DNA of 36,960 nucleotides from SAR86 cluster bacterium (GTDB lineage: Bacteria > Pseudomonadota > Gammaproteobacteria > Magnimaribacterales > TMED112). Made by a program: the position numbers and the translations under genes. Where the stretch lies: assembly GCA_004321845.1 (NCBI GenBank), contig SHBL01000005.1:1-36960 (forward strand). The letters run 5' to 3'. The first letter of the stretch is position 1. Every line of letters begins with the position of its first letter. Under the pieces are notes generated by a model. The model saw only the letters and a list, made by a program, of their open reading frames with translations, was not told the DNA's origin and ran no database searches. Below, one piece after another: positions 28,738 to 35,485 of this stretch.

Positions 28738-29307
28738 TTGCTTGATCTTTGCATAGTTGGTCTGGGAAATCCTGGGGATAAGCATAAAAAAACAAGACAT
28801 AATGCTGGCTATGACTTTGTAGAGCTATTGGCAAATGATCTAAATGTTGAATTGAAAGATACAAAAAAACTTGATGCCCTTTATGGTGAACTATCTATTG
28901 GCGATAGCACAATAGCATTAGTAAAACCAAATGAATATATAAATAATTCAGGTAAAACTTTAAATCTCTTAAAAAAATACAAAGTTAAGTCTTTAAAGGA
29001 CGTTCTCGTTGTTCATGATGATATGGATTTAGAGCCTGGAGAAGTTAAATTAAAAGATGGCGGAGGACATGGCGGACATAATGGCTTAAAAGATATTACT
29101 AACCGAGTAGGTAGCGATTTTATGAGATTGAGATTTGGCATAGGCCACCCTCCTATAAAAAATGATACAAATGCATGGGTGATAAAAAAACCTAACCCTC
29201 AAGAGAAAAAAGGACTTAATGAGGCTTTCAAAAAAACATTAAGCTCATTAGATCAGTTGCTTGATAAGAACTGGTTAATAGCCATGAATGACCTTCACTC
29301 AAAATGA
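28738..29307 (+). CDS. pth: Peptidyl-tRNA hydrolase (TTG start proposed)
   Basis: CIVGLGNPGDKHKKTRHNAGYDFV; ORF from 28603 overlaps rplY, so TTG 28738 just after the rplY stop is preferred. Confidence 0.9.
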   Translation: MLDLCIVGLGNPGDKHKKTRHNAGYDFVELLANDLNVELKDTKKLDALYGELSIGDSTIALVKPNEYINNSGKTLNLLKKYKVKSLKDVLVVHDDMDLEPGEVKLKDGGGHGGHNGLKDITNRVGSDFMRLRFGIGHPPIKNDTNAWVIKKPNPQEKKGLNEAFKKTLSSLDQLLDKNWLIAMNDLHSK

Positions 29308-30392
29308 GTATCAAATGTGGCATTGTTGGACTACCAAATGTTGGTAAATCAACATTGTTTAATGCCCTTACCTCACAAAAAATAGATGCTGAAAATTTTC
29401 CTTTCTGCACCATTGAGCCAAATATAGCTAGAGTAAATATACCTGATGAAAGATTAGATAAACTTTCTAATCTGGTTAATCCAGAAAAAGTAATACCATC
29501 TTTTATGGAATTTGTTGATATTGCAGGTCTTGTGAAAGGAGCTCACTCTGGTGAAGGTCTAGGCAATAAGTTTTTATCCCATATAAGAGAAACCCAATGT
29601 TTTGCTCATGTCATAAGATGTTTTGAAGATGAGAATGTTATTCATGTTGAGGGACAGGTATCTCCAATTAATGACCTTGAAACAATTGAAACCGAATTAA
29701 TACTTGCAGACCTAGAGGTAGTATCTAAAAGGAAAGAATCCGTACAAAAAAAATTAAGAAGTGGGGATAAAACGACACAAAAAGAATTTGATATTTTAGA
29801 AAAAATTCACAACAGCTTAGACAACAATAAACCAGTTAGAGATATTGATTTTGAACATAATGACAAGGCATTTCTTAAACAACTCCAATTAGTTACCAGC
29901 AAACCATTCTTTTTTATCGCTAATATTCATGAAGATGAACAAAAGAATAAGCATTTAGCTGAATTAGAAGAATATGCAAAGCAACATAATCTTGAGATCT
30001 TAAAAGTTTTTGCAAAAGCAGAGGGTGAGCTAATAGATCTAGAGGAAGAGGAAAGAAAGGAATACCTTGAAATGATGGGTCTAGCTGAGCCAGCATTAAA
30101 CTCAATTATAAGAAAAGGTTATGAGATGTTGGACTTATTTTCGTACTTTACAGCTGGGCCTAAGGAAGTAAGAGCATGGTCTATTAAACGAAATTCGACT
30201 GCACCTCAAGCTGCAGGAAAAATTCATACTGACTTTGAGAGAGGTTTTATAAAAGCAGAGGTTATAGGGTTTAATGACTATATTGAATGTGGCGGCGAAC
30301 CAAAAGCAAAAGAACAAGGAAAACTAAGGCTAGAAGGAAAGGAATACATTGTTAAAGATGGTGATGTAATTCATTTCAAATTCAACGTCTAA
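29304..30392 (+). CDS. ychF: Redox-regulated ribosome-binding GTPase/ATPase YchF
   Basis: GIVGLPNVGKSTLFNALT, FVDIAGLVKGAHSGEGLGNKFL, C-terminal TGS domain. Confidence 0.97.
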   Translation: MSIKCGIVGLPNVGKSTLFNALTSQKIDAENFPFCTIEPNIARVNIPDERLDKLSNLVNPEKVIPSFMEFVDIAGLVKGAHSGEGLGNKFLSHIRETQCFAHVIRCFEDENVIHVEGQVSPINDLETIETELILADLEVVSKRKESVQKKLRSGDKTTQKEFDILEKIHNSLDNNKPVRDIDFEHNDKAFLKQLQLVTSKPFFFIANIHEDEQKNKHLAELEEYAKQHNLEILKVFAKAEGELIDLEEEERKEYLEMMGLAEPALNSIIRKGYEMLDLFSYFTAGPKEVRAWSIKRNSTAPQAAGKIHTDFERGFIKAEVIGFNDYIECGGEPKAKEQGKLRLEGKEYIVKDGDVIHFKFNV

Positions 30393-30417
30393 TAGTGTGT
30401 AAAGACAATTATTTCTT

Positions 30418-30423
30418 TATAAT
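30418..30423 (+). promoter_or_regulatory. Putative -10 element TATAAT for tRNA-Met
   Basis: Perfect TATAAT 9 nt before the tRNA 5' end; -35 weak; lies inside a small inverted repeat ACAATTAT-N6-ATAATTGT (30405-30426). Confidence 0.5.
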
Positions 30424-30432
30424 TGTGTCCTC

Positions 30433-30509
30433 GGCTATGTAGCTCAGCTGGTTAGAGCACAGCATTCATAATGCTGGGGTCGGTGGTTCAAGTCCACCCA
30501 TAGCCACCA
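30433..30509 (+). tRNA. tRNA-Met (anticodon CAT, elongator-like)
   Basis: GGCTATG/CATAGCC acceptor, anticodon arm CAGCA-TTCATAA-TGCTG, T-arm GGTGGTTCAAGTCCACC, encoded CCA; close to enterobacterial elongator tRNA-Met. Confidence 0.94.
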
Positions 30510-30522
30510 AACAATTAAAATT

Positions 30523-30906
30523 ATGGATTTAGCAATCTTATTATCAGGGATAGCTGCAGGAGCAATACTATTTCATACAGCAATAATAGCTCCAACACTA
30601 TTTAAGACATTAGGGCCAGCAGAAGTAAAAATATTCCTTAGAGCAGTATTTCCAAAGCTTTTCAATTTATTAGTTTTTCTAGGAATTGTTATGCTTGCTC
30701 TTTTCTTTTTTGATATGGGAAATATTTACATAGCACTTGTCACTATAATCTTGCCCTTAGTGTGTGGAAGACTAGTTCCAGCTACTAATAAAGCTCGAGA
30801 TGAAGGAAATGATATAGCCTTCAAGAGACTTCATACAATAAGTATTGTTTTAACTGTAGTTGTGCTTCTGTCCAATCTTTCTTGGATCATTCACACGTTT
30901 AGATAG
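30523..30906 (+). CDS. Small 4-TM membrane protein, DUF4149-like
   Basis: 127 aa, hydrophobic segments, C-terminal FKRLHTISIVL motif resembling DUF4149 proteins. Confidence 0.6.
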   Translation: MDLAILLSGIAAGAILFHTAIIAPTLFKTLGPAEVKIFLRAVFPKLFNLLVFLGIVMLALFFFDMGNIYIALVTIILPLVCGRLVPATNKARDEGNDIAFKRLHTISIVLTVVVLLSNLSWIIHTFR

Positions 30907-30910
30907 AGTG

Positions 30911-31156
30911 TTACTTCTTTAGAACTGCAAAAATTATTGCTACTGAGACCAATGCAATAATGCCATTCTCGCCAATGTTAGAAAGAATAGTAGCGAAATT
31001 CTGATAAACAGATCCAACAAAGGCAGTATCAGGACCAAACAGAACGCCCATTAAAAGTGATACAGAAATTACTAACAGCAGAACTTCTGTAAGCTTTTCA
31101 AGGAAGCTTTTTAAAGCGGAAAAATTAAAATTAAAAAATTTCATATTTAAAGGCAT
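30911..31156 (-). CDS. Small two-TM membrane protein B (paralogue of 31190..31414)
   Basis: ORF with hydrophobic segments; aligns with the neighbouring ORF (LTxVL...VxxG...GENGxxxLVxxxIIxxVL). Start either 31156 (inside hairpin) or 31144 (MKFFNFNF). Confidence 0.65.
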   Translation of the reverse strand: MPLNMKFFNFNFSALKSFLEKLTEVLLLVISVSLLMGVLFGPDTAFVGSVYQNFATILSNIGENGIIALVSVAIIFAVLKK

Positions 31157-31177
31157 GAGGGGATAAACCCCTCATGC
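31153..31177. terminator. Perfect 10-bp stem / 5-nt loop hairpin GCATGAGGGG-ATAAA-CCCCTCATGC between the two small-protein genes
   Basis: Exact inverted repeat, GC-rich for this window; weak/no T tract on minus strand, so attenuator, processing/stability element or start-codon sequestration are all possible. Confidence 0.6.
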
Positions 31178-31189
31178 AAAAATTATACT

Positions 31190-31414
31190 TTATTTGATGT
31201 TAAGTACACCCATGATGATGAGTAATACAACTAGACCAGCTAATCCATTTTCACCCAACATATCGACATACATCATGATGTTACCAATAACATCGCCAGC
31301 AAACCAAGCGTCACCGATTACGATTTGAGCAACAATGCCTAAACCTAAAACGGCTACTAGAACACCTGTAAGACCATTTACAAATCCTACAACAGTTTTC
31401 ATTAAACTATCCAT
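31190..31414 (-). CDS. Small two-TM membrane protein A
   Basis: 74 aa; GGGGGAATTATG at start; paralogous to downstream ORF. Confidence 0.7.
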   Translation of the reverse strand: MDSLMKTVVGFVNGLTGVLVAVLGLGIVAQIVIGDAWFAGDVIGNIMMYVDMLGENGLAGLVVLLIIMGVLNIK

Positions 31415-31512
31415 AATTCCCCCATGTAATAGTTACGAATATGGTACAAAATAGACCGTATTTCACAAATTATTTTAAATTAACTCTTATGAGGTTTTTA
31501 TGAGGCTATGGG

Positions 31513-31541
31513 ATGATATAAATTTGGCTTATATTGTGCAA
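31513..31541 (-). promoter_or_regulatory. Candidate sigma70 promoter TTGCAC-N17-TATCAT for the small membrane protein pair
   Basis: Read on minus strand; upstream of 31414 start with ~90-nt predicted 5' UTR. Confidence 0.5.
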
Positions 31542-31553
31542 TTTCTTATGTGG

Positions 31554-31571
31554 AACACTATATATAGTGTT
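31554..31571. repeat. 18-bp perfect palindrome AACACTATATATAGTGTT
   Basis: Direct reading; about 12 bp upstream of the candidate -35. Confidence 0.8.
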
Positions 31572-31585
31572 TTCAAGTGGTCGGA

Positions 31586-32887
31586 TTAATCAAAAAAAAC
31601 TTTTGGTGATAGTATATTCTTTGGATCCATTGATTTTTTAAGGGTTTTAAGCAATTTATACTTATCTTGATATTCTATAAATTCTGTCCAAATGTCTTTT
31701 TTTCTTTGCCCAATTCCATGTTCTGCACTGGGCGACCCTTTGCACTCTTTAAGAAGCTTATAAGTTGATGTAACAAGCTCAGATTGTTTTAGGGGTGAAA
31801 CAATATTTACATGTATATTTCCATCTCCTAGATGACCAAATGAATAGATTTCTTTGCTTTCAAGATTTTTTATTTCATCCAGAAAACTACTTAACTTATT
31901 AAGTGGTAATGACACATCCATTTTATATGCGCCTCTGTCAGCCAATATAACGGGCAAGTCTTCTCTTTTATCCCAAATTTCCTTAGCTTGTTTTGAATTT
32001 AATAGCGCAATATTAAGATCCTTTTTAGCTAAGATCTCAAAACAGTTTTCTAGTTCTTGTTCTGATTGTGAAACTAGTTCGATAACAATGAAATATTTTT
32101 TTTCAGGACTGTCTCCTATTAAAGTTTGGCAATTTTCATCCCAGTACTCTACAGAGGAAATGCATTTTTTTATCTCAGGAGAAAGAATATGATCCTTCAC
32201 TGCATCTATATCATCGCTCCTAAGTAAAACTGTTTCTAAAAATTTTGGCTTTTCACAAGTATTAAAAACAATTTCAAATATAATGCCTAATGACCCTTCA
32301 GAACCAAAGAATAATTCCATCAAATTTGGTCCTGTGGCATCTTTTGCAATTTCTTTTTGCAGCGTCAGCACTTCTCCATTAGCAAGTAGCACTTTTATAC
32401 GAGCAACATGTTCTTTTGTGGACCCGTAGCGTATGAATTTAGATCCTGCTGCATTTGTAGCAACATTTCCACCTACTGAACTTGATGAAGATGAAGCTAA
32501 TGATATCGGTAGTAATCTACCGTGACTATCAGCAAAATCTTTTACAACATCTGTGATAGCTCCTGCTTCACAAACTACTTGTTTTTTTTCATCAGACCAC
32601 TCAATCTTATTCATTTTTTCTAATGAAACGATTAGCTCCTTATTGGCAGCAGTGGCACCACCACATAATCCTGTGCGTCCTCCTGATATTACAATTGGCT
32701 GATTTCTTTTATTAGCAAATAAGACAATATTTTTTAAGTCAGATTCAGATTCAGGAAAAAATATTGCTAGAGGGTCAGGCTTTATTTCTTTGTACCAATC
32801 TGTTCCATATTTTTCCAAATATTCCTCAGTAAACTTAACTTTTTGTTCACCAAATTCCTCTAAAAGCATTCTTTGGATTTCAGTCAT
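31586..32887 (-). CDS. FAD-binding oxidoreductase, GlcD/D-2-hydroxyglutarate dehydrogenase-like
   Basis: PLAIFFPESESDLKNIV, GGRTGLCGGATAA, GNVATNAAGSKFIRYG, EHGIGQRKK. Confidence 0.88.
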   Translation of the reverse strand: MTEIQRMLLEEFGEQKVKFTEEYLEKYGTDWYKEIKPDPLAIFFPESESDLKNIVLFANKRNQPIVISGGRTGLCGGATAANKELIVSLEKMNKIEWSDEKKQVVCEAGAITDVVKDFADSHGRLLPISLASSSSSSVGGNVATNAAGSKFIRYGSTKEHVARIKVLLANGEVLTLQKEIAKDATGPNLMELFFGSEGSLGIIFEIVFNTCEKPKFLETVLLRSDDIDAVKDHILSPEIKKCISSVEYWDENCQTLIGDSPEKKYFIVIELVSQSEQELENCFEILAKKDLNIALLNSKQAKEIWDKREDLPVILADRGAYKMDVSLPLNKLSSFLDEIKNLESKEIYSFGHLGDGNIHVNIVSPLKQSELVTSTYKLLKECKGSPSAEHGIGQRKKDIWTEFIEYQDKYKLLKTLKKSMDPKNILSPKVFFD

Positions 32888-33263
32888 CTTTAAATACTAA
32901 GTAATTTCTATAAATGAATACAGTAGTGAAACTAAAGATACCAGCGATAATCTTCTGAATGAGAATGTTATTAACTTCAATTGCTGCAAGAAGATAGAAA
33001 GCAACTGCAGTAATTACTGCTCCAATTACACCACCTAGAAAATAAGCAAGAAACTCTATGAAAGGCTTATTAGCAAGCCAACCTCTTCCAAAAACGAAAT
33101 TTTTAGCTAAGACGAAGCTTACACAAGTACCAAGCAAATAACAGAAAAAAGAAGTATAAACTCTACTGAAATCAGTGTAGTAATCAAGGGCAAGCAATAC
33201 TGCAAAATCAACAATAAATGCTGCACCATTAGTTCCTGCATACTTAATAATTTTTATAACCAT
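32880..33263 (-). CDS. GtrA-family membrane protein
   Basis: FAVLLALDYYT...FSFTTVFIYRNYLVFKD; four TM helices. Confidence 0.85.
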   Translation of the reverse strand: MVIKIIKYAGTNGAAFIVDFAVLLALDYYTDFSRVYTSFFCYLLGTCVSFVLAKNFVFGRGWLANKPFIEFLAYFLGGVIGAVITAVAFYLLAAIEVNNILIQKIIAGIFSFTTVFIYRNYLVFKDD

Positions 33264-33276
33264 AGGAAAGCTATTT

Positions 33277-34542
33277 TTAGCCTGTTATTTTCGTGAAGAC
33301 TTCTTTGATCTTATCAAGACCCCAATCTAATTCCTCTTTAGTGATGACTAAAGGTGGAGCAAATCTTATTGTTGTTTCATGAGTTTCTTTGCAAAGGATT
33401 CCGTGATCTAAACACATCTTTGATAAATCTTTTCCAGAAATTAGTTCAGGATCAATCTCAACACCAAGCCATAAACCCATTCCTCTAATCTCTTTAATAA
33501 GTTTTGAGTTCATTCCAAGTAAAGATTCTTTGAAATAATCCCCCATTATTCTACTATTCTCAATTAAATTTTCTTCATCTAGTAACTCCAAAGATCTCTT
33601 TGCTAGTGCTGCAGCAAGCGGATTGCCTCCAAAAGTTGAACCATGTGATCCAGGATCCATCCACTGCATCACTTCTTTTGATGTTAGAAAGCATGATACT
33701 GGCATGAAACCTCCTCCTAAAGCTTTACCAAGAATTAGGCCATCAGGCATAGATTCTTTAGTCTGGTCTTCTTCGCAACCTATATTGCAATTACAATCCC
33801 CACAAGAGTGTTGGTATGCAAATAATTTTCCTGTTCTTCCAAGACCTGATTGGATTTCGTCTAACAGCATAAGAACATTGTTTTTTGTGCAAATTTCTCT
33901 AACTTCTCTCAAATAATTTTTAGGTGGTACGATTATTCCGCCCTCACCTTGTATGGGCTCAATTAAAACTGCTGCTGTATTTTCATTTATTGCTGCTTCT
34001 ATAGATTGAGAACACCCATATTTTACAGGCTTAAATCCAGGCGTATGTGGCCCAAAATCTTTTTTAGAGTTTTCATCAGTAGAGAAACTAATTATTGTTG
34101 TTGTTCTGCCATGAAAGTTGCCGTCTGCTACAATTATCTCAGCTTTGCCTGGCTCAACTTTCTTAGTTCTGTACGCCCACCTTCTTGATGATTTGATTGC
34201 TGTCTCTACTGCTTCAGCACCTGAGTTCATTGGAAGACACATTTCAAAGCCACTCATTTTTGTGATGGTTTCTAAGTATGGTCCTAAAGTATCTGTATAA
34301 AATGCTCTAGAAGTTAGAGAAAGTTTGCTTGATTGTTCATGAAAAACTCTTAAAAGTTCTGGATGAGCGTGTCCATGACTTACAGCAGAATAGCCTGACA
34401 TCATATCAAGATATTTCTTTTCATTTACATCCCAAGCCCAAACCCCTTTTGCTTTTGATAATACAACTGGTAAAGGCTTATAATTATCAGGGCCATATAT
34501 TGACTCTTTTTTTATTAGGTTATTTTGAATATCATTTACCAC
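33277..34542 (-). CDS. rocD: Ornithine aminotransferase with Cys-rich insertion
   Basis: Class III aminotransferase motifs LLDEIQSGLGRTGKLFAYQH, LGKALGGG (PLP Lys), GSHGSTFGGNPLAAA. Confidence 0.88.
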   Translation of the reverse strand: MVNDIQNNLIKKESIYGPDNYKPLPVVLSKAKGVWAWDVNEKKYLDMMSGYSAVSHGHAHPELLRVFHEQSSKLSLTSRAFYTDTLGPYLETITKMSGFEMCLPMNSGAEAVETAIKSSRRWAYRTKKVEPGKAEIIVADGNFHGRTTTIISFSTDENSKKDFGPHTPGFKPVKYGCSQSIEAAINENTAAVLIEPIQGEGGIIVPPKNYLREVREICTKNNVLMLLDEIQSGLGRTGKLFAYQHSCGDCNCNIGCEEDQTKESMPDGLILGKALGGGFMPVSCFLTSKEVMQWMDPGSHGSTFGGNPLAAALAKRSLELLDEENLIENSRIMGDYFKESLLGMNSKLIKEIRGMGLWLGVEIDPELISGKDLSKMCLDHGILCKETHETTIRFAPPLVITKEELDWGLDKIKEVFTKITG

Positions 34543-34585
34543 GACAATATTCTAATGTTTAATATTTTGTACGGCTAGTTAAAAC

Positions 34586-35485
34586 ATGAAAGATAAACAA
34601 TCAACAAATAAAATCTTTATGGTTGAACCTGAGGTTTTCTTTATGAATCCTCAAACCGCCTCAAGCAATCATTATCAGTTTGATGATAAGCATGAAAACT
34701 CAAACCAAATCTTAGATTCTGCAATTGGAGAATTTAGGAGATTTAAGGACTGTCTAGAAAGTAATGGTGTTGAAGTTATAGCTCTTAAAGGCTCATCTAA
34801 ATGTCCAGATCATATTTTTCCTAATTGGTTTATAACATTTGAAAATAAAACCTTTCAGATATTCAGCATGCTTGCAGAGAACAGAAGGCTTGAGAAAACA
34901 CCTGAAATGATTAATTACCTCAAACAAGACTATAAATTAACTGAAGATATGAGTGATTTAGAATCTAAAAATAAGTTTTTAGAATCTACAAGCAGCATGG
35001 TATTTGATAGAACTAATAAAGTGGTCTACTTAACAATATCTCCAAGGGCAAACGCTGAACTAGCTAAAGAATGGTGTGTAAGAAATAATTATGAATTGGT
35101 AATGTTTGAAACTCAAAGCCATACAGGAAGCCCGATATACCATACAGACGTTTTGATGTACGTTGGAACAACTGCTATAGGAATCTGTTTTGAAGTAATC
35201 AAACCAGAGTATGTAGATCATGTAAAAGAAATGGTAATGAAGCACCATGAAGTAGTAGAAATAAGAAAAGAACAGTTATTAGAATTCTGTGGAAACTGTT
35301 TAGAAATTCAAAATAAAAATGGCGAGTTATTGCTCGCCATGTCTACTAGATCTTTTTGTGGTTACACCGAAGAGCAGAAAGCCAAACTATTATTGCACTT
35401 CAAAAAGATTGTGCACGAAGAAATACCTACAATCGAAAAGTTCGGTGGTGGCTCAGCAAGATGTATGCTTGCTGAACTATTCTGA
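34586..35485 (+). CDS. Arginine deiminase-related / arginine dihydrolase-like guanidino-group hydrolase (CtlX-like)
   Basis: FFMNPQTASSNHYQ, IFPNWFITFE, LESTSSMVFDR, YHTDVLMYVG, terminal GGGSARCMLAE catalytic Cys motif. Confidence 0.8.
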   Translation: MKDKQSTNKIFMVEPEVFFMNPQTASSNHYQFDDKHENSNQILDSAIGEFRRFKDCLESNGVEVIALKGSSKCPDHIFPNWFITFENKTFQIFSMLAENRRLEKTPEMINYLKQDYKLTEDMSDLESKNKFLESTSSMVFDRTNKVVYLTISPRANAELAKEWCVRNNYELVMFETQSHTGSPIYHTDVLMYVGTTAIGICFEVIKPEYVDHVKEMVMKHHEVVEIRKEQLLEFCGNCLEIQNKNGELLLAMSTRSFCGYTEEQKAKLLLHFKKIVHEEIPTIEKFGGGSARCMLAELF

